Source: a virus
IMG/VR virus record: IMGVR_UViG_3300007735_000543
Coordinates: 1-26,061 of that record
Length of the DNA stretch: 26,061 nt
Reading direction: 5' to 3' (one strand)
Of this stretch, positions 20,300 to 25,935 are shown piece by piece. Position numbers and translations under genes: made by a program. Position 1 is the first letter of the stretch. The number at the start of each line of letters is the position of its first letter. The notes below the pieces were generated by a model. The model had not been told where the DNA came from. It made no database searches and worked only from the letters and a program-made list of their open reading frames with translations.

Positions 20300-20507
20300 G
20301 GAGGAATACAACGCATACATGAAAGCGTATATGCAAAATAGGAGAGATAATATGACATTTGAAGAATGGAGGGAATTTAGAGACAAAAACAACGCTTACA
20401 AAAGAAAGAAATATGCTGAACGCACACCGGACCAAATTGAAAAACACAGGGAATATCAGAGGAATAAACAAAAATTTTATTACTTTCTAAAAAAACAAAG
20501 CAAATGA
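20289..20507 (+). CDS. Charged helical protein, short relative of its downstream neighbour
   Basis: A 72-residue, very basic protein made of helical units with aromatic and charged residues: 'YNAYMKAYMQNRRDNMT', 'EWREFRDKNNAYKRKKY', 'EKHREYQRNKQKFYYFL'. The pattern Y-x-R-N-(K/R) recurs here and in the protein at 20504-21016, so the two are related. Proteins of this kind often precede HNH or other nucleic-acid enzymes; a DNA-binding role is plausible. It overlaps both neighbours by a few bases. Confidence 0.55.
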   Translation: MKSREEYNAYMKAYMQNRRDNMTFEEWREFRDKNNAYKRKKYAERTPDQIEKHREYQRNKQKFYYFLKKQSK

Positions 20508-21016
20508 ACTACACAGATTTACCGGAAGAAAAAAGAGAAAAACTAAAGGAATATCAAAGGAATTATCAAAGGAATAAGCGCGCGAATATGACAGAGGAGG
20601 AAAAGCAGAAAAAGCGCGATTATTTTAAACTGTATAGAATAGCTAATAGGGAGAAAATTAATACTTATGCAAGCAACTGGAAATACAACATACCTGCTGA
20701 TAAATTAGAGAAAAGAAAGCGATGGCAAAAGGAATATTATGAAAAGAACAAAGAAAAGATAATACAGCGAATAAAAGAAAGATATGCCTCATTGACAGAT
20801 GAACAGAGGGAAAAGCACAATGAGAACAAAAGGCAGCGGCATAAAATATGGTATTTTCTTCTGGATGATGATAAAAAAAGAAAGAAGATAGATATATGTA
20901 GAAGGTGGATTGATAAAAACATGGAACACCACAAAGAAAGAATGAAACAATATTACCAACAAAACAAAAAAAAGAAAGATGAATCTGGCAAAGTACCAAC
21001 CGCAAAACCAGGATGA
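20504..21016 (+). CDS. Charged helical repeat protein
   Basis: A 170-residue protein with Lys, Arg, Glu and Tyr as dominant residues. Motifs recur at roughly 25-residue steps: 'KEYQRNYQRNKRANMTEEE', 'KRDYFKLYRIANREKINTY', 'RKRWQKEYYEKNKEKI', 'EKHNENKRQRHKIWYFL', 'ERMKQYYQQNKKKK'. The series 'M(T/S)xEE..' followed by a basic helix suggests long, partly coiled-coil DNA or RNA binding. Similarity to the preceding 72-residue protein suggests duplication. The C-terminus overlaps the start of the next gene by 38 bases, longer than other overlaps here. Confidence 0.55.
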   Translation: MNYTDLPEEKREKLKEYQRNYQRNKRANMTEEEKQKKRDYFKLYRIANREKINTYASNWKYNIPADKLEKRKRWQKEYYEKNKEKIIQRIKERYASLTDEQREKHNENKRQRHKIWYFLLDDDKKRKKIDICRRWIDKNMEHHKERMKQYYQQNKKKKDESGKVPTAKPG

Positions 21017-21704
21017 AAAAACCATCATTGAAGCAAGGCCTAACAGGATAGCCAACATTGAGCCTAAAGACGCATTCAGAAATGTACTCAATGTTATCAG
21101 CAGTATCTTCCCAGTGTATGGCATTGATGGTGATCTGACATTTTATTCAACAGTTACAAAAGAAATAGTAAAAACCTTTGGGCAGATAGCTGCCAATGAA
21201 ATTGAAATTGCCTTCCGCCTCTTCGCTGCCCAGTCCCTTGACCTGGATGATGATGTTAAATTTTATGGTAAGGCAAATATGCACACGATAGGAAAAATAC
21301 TAAATGCCTACCTTGTTTACCGGAGGAAGATCATTGCAGCTCACGACAACGAAGTTGCTGCCCTTCGGCACAATGCCAACATGGAAGAAAAGGCAAGGAA
21401 ATCAAGGGAGGAACTATATGCCAACTTTCCAACCATGCTAAAGGAATTTAAAGGGAAAGACTACACCACAGTGCCATTATATTGGTATGATATGTGTATT
21501 CAATTTGGCATGATAGAATACCAGGAAGGAGAAAAAAGAGCATTATGGGAGGAAGCACAGGCCATAGCATTGAAAGAACCACCAGAGAGCAAGGATCTTA
21601 TGACCATCAGAAGCCATGCAAAGAAAATAGAACAGGGCAATACAAAGAGAGCAGCCGTTATTGCCCAGCAACTGGCAGTATGGAGGAAGGTGTTAAAGAA
21701 ATAG
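20979..21704 (+). CDS. Replication-cluster protein of unknown function
   Basis: A 241-residue, mostly helical protein starting MNLAKYQPQNQDEKTI. It contains 'FYSTVTKEIVKTFGQIAANE' (residues about 53-72), 'AFRLFAAQSLDLDDDVKFYG' (about 77-96) and 'MHTIGKILNAYLVYRRKI', then a coiled-coil stretch ('HNANMEEKARKSREELY') and a lysine-rich end. I do not recognise a domain, but proteins of this shape follow the initiator in phages of this host group and might help load the helicase. It is the last gene of the long rightward operon; an intrinsic terminator follows within 25 bases. Confidence 0.6.
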   Translation: MNLAKYQPQNQDEKTIIEARPNRIANIEPKDAFRNVLNVISSIFPVYGIDGDLTFYSTVTKEIVKTFGQIAANEIEIAFRLFAAQSLDLDDDVKFYGKANMHTIGKILNAYLVYRRKIIAAHDNEVAALRHNANMEEKARKSREELYANFPTMLKEFKGKDYTTVPLYWYDMCIQFGMIEYQEGEKRALWEEAQAIALKEPPESKDLMTIRSHAKKIEQGNTKRAAVIAQQLAVWRKVLKK

Positions 21705-21727
21705 TAACTGGTTTAAAATGTGTTTAC

Positions 21728-21759
21728 AAGGTGTGGGGAGTTGACCTCACACTTTTTTT
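21728..21759 (+). terminator. Intrinsic terminator closing the replication operon
   Basis: GTGTGGGG (21731-21738) pairs with CCTCACAC (21745-21752), 8 base pairs with one G-U and a 6-base loop, followed by seven Ts (21753-21759). A-A on the 5' side can extend the stem with the first Ts. Confidence 0.85.
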
Positions 21760-21812
21760 AAATTATTTTTATATTTTTATATAATTTATATACATTGTAT
21801 TTATTTTATTTG

Positions 21813-21820
21813 TATCTTTG
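21813..21820 (+). promoter_or_regulatory. Promoter for the isolated small gene
   Basis: TATCTTTG matches TAnnTTTG exactly in a very AT-rich stretch (21758-21812). A TTG at 21795-21797 is only 15 bases upstream, shorter than the usual 19, so the -33 element is uncertain. The start would be near 21827, leaving a leader of about 40 A-rich bases before the start codon at 21868. Confidence 0.65.
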
Positions 21821-21867
21821 AAAGGTCAACAAGACAAAAGCATTCATCACAACAAAAAACAAACATC

Positions 21868-22005
21868 ATGAATCAGAAAGTTATTTTAACAAACAAGACA
21901 ACAAACAAAGTATCCTTACGCGTATTTCGTTCAAAAAAAGAATGTAATTCATTTATGAATAATTGGGCTAATACATACACATTTAAAGTTTTAACTACAT
22001 TTTAA
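21868..22005 (+). CDS. Isolated small basic protein (45 residues)
   Basis: A 45-codon gene starting MNQKVILTNKTTNKVSLRVF and ending TYTFKVLTTF. It is basic, with a two-strand N-terminal half and a helix around 'KKECNSFMNNW'. No family recognised. It stands alone between an intrinsic terminator upstream (21728-21759), a TAnnTTTG promoter (21813-21820) and another intrinsic terminator directly downstream (22011-22038). A dedicated transcript suggests high or specially timed expression, as for host-takeover or counter-defence peptides, but that is inference. Confidence 0.65.
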   Translation: MNQKVILTNKTTNKVSLRVFRSKKECNSFMNNWANTYTFKVLTTF

Positions 22006-22010
22006 TTTAA

Positions 22011-22038
22011 AGGGCAGTCCATCAACTGCCCTATTTTT
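22011..22038 (+). terminator. Intrinsic terminator after the isolated small gene
   Basis: AGGGCAGT (22011-22018) pairs perfectly with ACTGCCCT (22025-22032) around CCATCA, followed by ATTTTTTA. Eight base pairs, GC-rich, with a six-T tract, 5 bases after the stop codon. Confidence 0.88.
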
Positions 22039-22059
22039 TATCACTATAAACAAAACATC

Positions 22060-22308
22060 ATGACACCACAAGAAAGAGATGAAAAAATTGTAGGTATTCT
22101 TACAAAATGTTGTATTAATACCCTTGTGAGTAATCTATTTGACAAAAATGGAGTAAAAGTTTACGAGGAATTTTTATACGAACTTAACCAACTACCGGTA
22201 AACGAACAAGATTATACGCGCTGTAATAGTTCTCACGCTTTTTTACATAAAACTGCAGTTGAGTATTTGCAAAAAACAATAGTATTTAACGAAGAACACA
22301 GAAAATAA
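22060..22308 (+). CDS. Small hypothetical protein
   Basis: An 82-residue protein starting MTPQERDEKIVGILTKCC. It is helical at both ends, with 'LFDKNGVKVYEEFLYELNQL' in the middle (residues about 27-46). I do not recognise a family. It starts 22 bases after the preceding terminator tract with no clear promoter match in between, so how it is transcribed is open. The last base of its stop is the first base of the next start codon. Confidence 0.55.
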   Translation: MTPQERDEKIVGILTKCCINTLVSNLFDKNGVKVYEEFLYELNQLPVNEQDYTRCNSSHAFLHKTAVEYLQKTIVFNEEHRK

Positions 22309-22574
22309 TGAACCAGGCATCCCAAGACATTTTAGATTATATTGTAGATAATCACCTTGCCCTCCGTGACATTACCGATGAAGGCATAAGCAAGGCTATT
22401 GACGCACTGTTTAATTTTAATGATCTATTACCAAAAGAACAAGTGTTATTTAATAGCATAATGGCACAGGCAATAGATTTTGAATGGATTGCCCAGCAGT
22501 TGCAAAATTGGGCAGAAGAAGAAGAATTAAAAAGATTAGACGCTCAAAGAGAAGATTATTATGACAATCACTAA
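22308..22574 (+). CDS. Small hypothetical acidic protein
   Basis: An 88-residue acidic, helical protein: 'SQDILDYIVDNHLALRDI', 'DEGISKAIDALFNFNDLLP', 'QAIDFEWIAQQLQNWAEEEE'. It has no recognised motif. The start shares a base with the preceding stop and it overlaps the next gene by 14 bases, so this trio is coupled. An adaptor or inhibitor role would suit the acidity but is not supported by more. Confidence 0.55.
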   Translation: MNQASQDILDYIVDNHLALRDITDEGISKAIDALFNFNDLLPKEQVLFNSIMAQAIDFEWIAQQLQNWAEEEELKRLDAQREDYYDNH

Positions 22575-22977
22575 AGCCAAAGTTAAATATAGTGCAGGCG
22601 CACCAAGAGAAGGACAATATGGCCCATCCATTAACATCCTCGTTGTCTTTGCCGATGGCAAGGAAGCAAGAATATATGGAAAGCCTGGCGATCCGATACA
22701 GAGTTTAAAGCAGGGAGAAGTAATAGATGTCATAGATGATAAAGGTAAATTAAAGTATGTTCAAAGCGAGCCAACGACACAGCAGGCATTGGCATCAATG
22801 GAAGATACAGATAAAGAGAAGCCTGACCTTGCAGCTATTGCCTTTGAAATATCTTCTATTTATACACAGGCATACATTGACATTTATAATAAATTAATTG
22901 AGGCAGAGATACCACATGACAATGCAACTGCAGCAACTTCTACTATCTTTATACAAGTGTTTCAAAAATTGAGATGA
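22561..22977 (+). CDS. Hypothetical protein with OB-like N-terminus
   Basis: A 138-residue protein. Residues 1-66 ('ITKAKVKYSAGAPR', 'INILVVFADGKEARIYGKPG', 'LKQGEVIDVIDDKGKLKYV') read as a small beta barrel of OB type, which would fit binding of DNA or RNA. Residues 70-138 are helical ('DLAAIAFEISSIYTQAYIDI'). It precedes the PD-(D/E)XK nuclease gene, and such OB-type proteins often accompany phage recombination nucleases, but this is inference. A terminator hairpin begins 13 bases after the stop. Confidence 0.58.
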   Translation: MTITKAKVKYSAGAPREGQYGPSINILVVFADGKEARIYGKPGDPIQSLKQGEVIDVIDDKGKLKYVQSEPTTQQALASMEDTDKEKPDLAAIAFEISSIYTQAYIDIYNKLIEAEIPHDNATAATSTIFIQVFQKLR

Positions 22978-22989
22978 ATGACTCTATAT

Positions 22990-23017
22990 GTGCCAGTATC
23001 TGCACTGGCACTTTTTT
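22990..23017 (+). terminator. Intrinsic terminator/attenuator before the nuclease gene
   Basis: GTGCCAGT (22990-22997) pairs perfectly with ACTGGCAC (23004-23011) around ATCTGC, followed by six Ts (23012-23017). It lies in the 59-base gap before the nuclease start at 23037. No promoter matching TAnnTTTG is seen between the terminator and the start, so the nuclease may depend on read-through. Confidence 0.85.
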
Positions 23018-23036
23018 AAAAATTAAAACAACTACT

Positions 23037-23939
23037 ATGCTTAAATTACCAAAAGAACACTTATCTGTATCACAGATTAATCTCTGGGAAAGCGATCCCA
23101 TTGCATACCAAAAGAAATACTTTATCGGCATTCCCGATCCTCCCTCTCCTTTCCTTGAATTTGGCAAACAATTTGCAAAAGACATAGAAGATTATGCGGC
23201 AGGTGTGCAAAGAGATTTTAACTTTCCAGAAGGCTTTTTAGATATGACTTTGATTTATCCTTATGTAGAATACAAATTAGAACATGATTTTGGAGATTTC
23301 AAAATGTTAGGATATATAGATAATTGTTCTAAAGATTTTGAAATGGTTATAGATTTCAAGACCGGCACTGCTCCCTGGTCAACACAGAGACTGCAAGAGT
23401 CTTTGCAAATGCAGACTTACTCTTTAATACTTTGGTACAAATTCGGAGTAATGCCAACCTCTGTGATCAGCTACTGGAAGACAAAGTTAAAAGGTAAAAC
23501 ATTGTCATGGGCTGGTGAACATGAAAGTTTTATGTATGTATTTAATACTGAAGAATTAACTGCCACAGAGGCAAGAATAAGGAAAGCAGCGAAAGAGATA
23601 AGTGAAGCATACGAAAGATATCAAAATAGTGCAATAGGTGAAAGATTTTTCAAATATGCTGAGATTACAAAAGAGTTAAAAGAATTGGAAACAAAAAAGG
23701 AATTAATAAAAAGTGATTTAATTGATTTATTGAAAGATAATAAAATGGCTATGGATGTGCATGGTAGTTTAGTATCTTATTCCACATACCAAAGAAAGTC
23801 TTATTCATTCTCTAAAAATATATTAGATAAGGAATGTGAAATAGAGGCAATGAAGAAGGAAGAAATAGCCACCGGTATAGCAGAAGAGAAAACAAAGACA
23901 GTCACACTTATATTAGTAAAAGATGAAGGAGTGGAATAG
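23037..23939 (+). CDS. PD-(D/E)XK nuclease, RecB/Cas4-like
   Basis: A 300-residue nuclease. After 'LSVSQINLWESDPIAYQKKY' (residues 9-28, the helix typical of RecB-family domains) the active site reads G92-Y-I-D95 and D106-F-K108 in 'VIDFKTGTAPW', followed by the QxxxY-type motif 'QMQTYSLILW' (Q124, Y128). Residues about 195-240 are helical and charged. The family degrades or trims DNA ends, often in recombination with a partner. I start at ATG 23037: the in-frame ATG at 22974 would place the terminator hairpin within the coding region. The gene ends 4 bases before the next likely start. Confidence 0.82.
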   Translation: MLKLPKEHLSVSQINLWESDPIAYQKKYFIGIPDPPSPFLEFGKQFAKDIEDYAAGVQRDFNFPEGFLDMTLIYPYVEYKLEHDFGDFKMLGYIDNCSKDFEMVIDFKTGTAPWSTQRLQESLQMQTYSLILWYKFGVMPTSVISYWKTKLKGKTLSWAGEHESFMYVFNTEELTATEARIRKAAKEISEAYERYQNSAIGERFFKYAEITKELKELETKKELIKSDLIDLLKDNKMAMDVHGSLVSYSTYQRKSYSFSKNILDKECEIEAMKKEEIATGIAEEKTKTVTLILVKDEGVE

Positions 23940-23943
23940 TAAG

Positions 23944-24333
23944 ATGTTAGAGATACAGGCTTTCTGCGAAGAAGTAAATGCCTGGATAACTACTGCACCA
24001 TCAGCAGAGATGTTGGATGAATGCGACGAATACCTACGACAGTTATCTGCCTACTATTCCAGGTACACAGTGATAAGCGGAATGAATGAAAGTATCTTTG
24101 CCCAGATGATGATGATCTGCATTCGCGATATGCCAGAGGAGGAGTATAAAAGAATAAAACATTCCTCTACTTTGACAGATTACTACGTTAAAGGAAAGTA
24201 TCCTAAAGCCACAGCTATCTTTGAACAGTGCAGAGCTGTGCAAAAGTTACTACTTGTCACATCTGATAATTACAGAACATTGCTTAGTAGCTTTAGACAG
24301 GAAAGAATATTAGTTAGCCATATGGCAACATAA
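23944..24333 (+). CDS. Hypothetical helical protein
   Basis: A 129-residue protein from MLEIQAFCEEVNAW, mostly helical ('DECDEYLRQLSAYYSRYTVI', 'SIFAQMMMICIRDMPEEEYK', 'FEQCRAVQKLLLVTSDNYR'). I do not recognise the family, although its place after the nuclease suggests a partner. I start at 23944, 4 bases after the nuclease stop; an ATG at 23923 would extend it by 7 residues and overlap the nuclease by 17 bases. Confidence 0.58.
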   Translation: MLEIQAFCEEVNAWITTAPSAEMLDECDEYLRQLSAYYSRYTVISGMNESIFAQMMMICIRDMPEEEYKRIKHSSTLTDYYVKGKYPKATAIFEQCRAVQKLLLVTSDNYRTLLSSFRQERILVSHMAT

Positions 24334-24442
24334 AGATATTTGCAGACCTCGGAGTTAGGTGATTTACTTAATCAATTAAGCATTTCATTCACATTTAACT
24401 GCGTCAGAGGATGAATTGACAGCTTGGAATAGACAGGCAAAT
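24334..24442 (+). other. Non-coding gap before the tRNA-like genes
   Basis: These 109 bases have no convincing frame or promoter. They hold weak hairpins (TGATT/AATCA near 24369-24383, CTTAAT/ATTAAG near 24377-24390, and GTCA/TGAC enclosing GAGGATGAAT near 24404-24421), which might be leader structure for the tRNA-like transcripts. Confidence 0.4.
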
Positions 24443-24603
24443 AGCAAGGTGGCGGAATTGGTAAACGCTAATTGAAATGACCATTATAGAGCAAGATAAA
24501 CGCCAGCTAAGTAATGTTTAATGCCTTTGGGTACTGGGTTTTAATAATGGAGATTGTAAATACAAGTATGTTGCTCATGCAGGTTCGAATCCTGCCCTTG
24601 CTA
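24443..24603 (+). tRNA. tRNA-Leu-like gene with a 110-base middle
   Basis: The ends are those of a leucine-type tRNA: acceptor AGCAAGG (24443-24449) with CCTTGCT (24596-24602), TG at 8-9, D-arm GCG/CGC (24452-24454/24466-24468) with loop GAATTGGTAAA, and T-arm GCAGG/CCTGC around TTCGAAT (24579-24595), discriminator A603. No CCA is encoded. Between D- and T-arms there are 110 bases instead of about 34, with no clear 5-base-pair, 7-base-loop anticodon arm. Two strong helices in the middle conflict: GAGCAA/TTGCTC (24489-24494/24571-24576, adjoining the T-arm) and CCATTAT/ATAATGG (24481-24487/24544-24550), which together would make a pseudoknot. It may be an intron-bearing tRNA, a decayed one, or a tRNA-like RNA. 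Confidence 0.55.
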
Positions 24604-24617
24604 CTAAAATTGTAATT

Positions 24618-24734
24618 ATGGAAAAAGATAAATCATGGTTGATATTTCCAATGCTTACTTATAGAAAATATAAAGACGGTACAAATGAAATCGGGTTTGG
24701 CTGGTTAAATAGAACTTATTGGGTTAAATGGTAA
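24618..24734 (+). CDS. Tiny Trp/Tyr-rich frame between the tRNA-like genes
   Basis: A 38-codon frame starting MEKDKSWLIFPMLTYRKYKD and ending NRTYWVKW. It contains four Trp and three Tyr, and fills the gap between the two tRNA-like genes with 6 bases left before the second. No family recognised. The size makes it uncertain, though many verified small genes in this window are like it. Confidence 0.4.
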   Translation: MEKDKSWLIFPMLTYRKYKDGTNEIGFGWLNRTYWVKW

Positions 24735-24740
24735 ATAAAA

Positions 24741-24863
24741 AGCAAGGTGGCGGAATTGGTAGACGCAAAAAACTGCAATCAGGTTTATGAATCCTGACGT
24801 TAAACAAAAAACTATCAGCGCAGGAGTGCGGAAGCTATGCGGGTTCGATTCCCGCCCTTGCTG
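24741..24863 (+). tRNA. tRNA-Leu-like gene with a 72-base middle
   Basis: The ends duplicate those of the gene at 24443: acceptor AGCAAGG (24741-24747) with CCTTGCT (24856-24862), D-arm GCG/CGC with loop GAATTGGTAGA, and T-arm GCGGG/CCCGC around TTCGATT (24839-24855). The position after the acceptor is G (Leu tRNAs normally have A) and no CCA is encoded. The middle has 72 bases. It contains TCAGG/CCTGA (24779-24783/24793-24797) with a 9-base loop TTTATGAAT, CGCA/TGCG (24819-24822/24827-24830) like a variable arm, and CTGC/GCAG (24773-24776/24820-24823). The repeat AAAAAACT occurs at 24767 and 24806; removal of one repeat plus spacer (39 bases) leaves 33 bases, near normal. No canonical anticodon arm follows either way. 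Confidence 0.55.
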
Positions 24864-24895
24864 CTTTTTGTACACAAGTAATATTAAACCATTTC

Positions 24896-24907
24896 GTTGA
24901 CGTCAAC
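24896..24907 (+). promoter_or_regulatory. Perfect 12-base palindrome just before ThyX
   Basis: GTTGACGTCAAC is a perfect dyad ending 3 bases before the likely start codon at 24911. It could be an operator. Its placement over the ribosome-loading region would allow repression of transcription or translation. Confidence 0.45.
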
Positions 24908-24910
24908 AAA

Positions 24911-25573
24911 ATGATAAAAACAAAACAAATGAAAGTAGAACTTTTAGACACATTTGGCAACGATGACATGGTAGCCAATGCTGCCCGTGTGTCCTTCGGC
25001 AAAGAAGCCAGTAATTACACGGTTGAGCAGAATGCAAAGCTGATAAAATACCTTGCAGAACACAACCATACTTCTCCCTTTCGCCATCCACAGTTACAGT
25101 ACCGGATCACCTGCCCTATCTTTGTGGAAAGGCAGTTATTTAAGCACCAGGTAGGATTGACTGCTAATAGTATTTCTGGCAGATATGTAGACTTCCAGGA
25201 TAACTATTATAAGATAGAAGACTTTAGATTACAGAGCAAAAGTAGTAAGCAAGGCAGCCAAGGACATTTAGAGATGTACGATAATGATGCAGCACTAATG
25301 ATACAAGATGCTGTAATTAATTATTGCTCTACTGCTTACCATGAACTGTTGCAGCTGGGAGTAGCAAAGGAACAAGCGCGCACTATTTTGCCATTAAATT
25401 TAGAAACAACATTTATTTGGACTGGCAGTTTATTAGCTTACATCAACTTTTGGAAGCTAAGAATCACACGAGATACACAATTTGAAACAATGCAGATTGC
25501 TATGGATATGTTGTGTGAATTAAAATTGCGTTCTAATTGTTTTCAATACTCTTTAAAAGCATTTCATATATGA
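24911..25573 (+). CDS. thyX: Flavin-dependent thymidylate synthase
   Basis: A 220-residue ThyX that makes dTMP from dUMP with methylene-tetrahydrofolate, FAD and NADPH. Signs are 'MVANAARVSFG' (residues 20-30), 'LAEHNHTSPFRHPQLQYRI' (48-66), 'PIFVERQLFKHQ' (69-80) with the motif region 'VGLTANSISGRYVDF' (81-95), and the C-terminal 'KEQARTILPLNLETTFIWTG' zone. The usual RHR is KHQ here and the spacing to the signature Ser is one residue longer than in the classical RHRx7S motif, as in some phage relatives I recall. The start at 24911 gives MIKTKQM; M7 at 24929 is an alternative. It is the first gene after the tRNA-like pair. Confidence 0.88.
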   Translation: MIKTKQMKVELLDTFGNDDMVANAARVSFGKEASNYTVEQNAKLIKYLAEHNHTSPFRHPQLQYRITCPIFVERQLFKHQVGLTANSISGRYVDFQDNYYKIEDFRLQSKSSKQGSQGHLEMYDNDAALMIQDAVINYCSTAYHELLQLGVAKEQARTILPLNLETTFIWTGSLLAYINFWKLRITRDTQFETMQIAMDMLCELKLRSNCFQYSLKAFHI

Positions 25574-25935
25574 TAATTAATGTTAATGAATTAATGAACT
25601 CAGCTGTAAAAGAATACGATGAAGTAAGAGGACTTCGTTATAACTCTGATAAAATACGATATGATCTTATTCCACCATTAGCTAATAAAGAATATGCCAA
25701 AGTATGGACACAGGCACTTGGTAAATATCCGGAGGGTAACTGGGAGAAAGGTATGCCATGGACAGAGGTGATAGCCAGTGCAATGAGGCACTTGGAATCG
25801 ATAAGGCTGGGAGAGGACATTGACGGAGAATCAGGGCTACTCCATGCTGCACACCTGCAAGCCAATGCTGCAATGCTTACTGAATATTATTTTACTAAAA
25901 AGGAATTTGATAACCGAAAAAAATACGATTTATGA
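25570..25935 (+). CDS. dATP/dGTP diphosphohydrolase-like protein (DUF5664 type)
   Basis: A 121-residue protein that fits the family now described as dATP/dGTP diphosphohydrolase N-terminal (formerly DUF5664): 'LRYNSDKIRYDLIPPLANK' (residues 22-40), 'GNWEKGMPWTEVIASAMRHL' (56-75) and 'GEDIDGESGLLHAAHLQANA' (81-100). Members occur in phages, some with 2-aminoadenine DNA, and may hydrolyse purine dNTPs to shape the pool. With ThyX beside it, a nucleotide-metabolism pair is likely. The ATG at 25570 overlaps the ThyX TGA (ATGA), favouring it over the longer frame from 25537. No PurZ-type adenylosuccinate synthase is in the window. Confidence 0.72.
   Translation: MIINVNELMNSAVKEYDEVRGLRYNSDKIRYDLIPPLANKEYAKVWTQALGKYPEGNWEKGMPWTEVIASAMRHLESIRLGEDIDGESGLLHAAHLQANAAMLTEYYFTKKEFDNRKKYDL

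Noticed and set aside
22974-23036. Start of the PD-(D/E)XK nuclease at 22974
   Set aside because: It would place a strong intrinsic terminator inside the coding region and add an unrelated Cys/Thr-rich leader; the ATG at 23037 is followed by the family's first helix.
24443-24863. tmRNA or group I intron reading of the tRNA-like genes
   Set aside because: A tmRNA lacks a true D-arm and carries a tag frame, neither of which fits. The extra 76 and 38 bases are far too short for a group I intron core.
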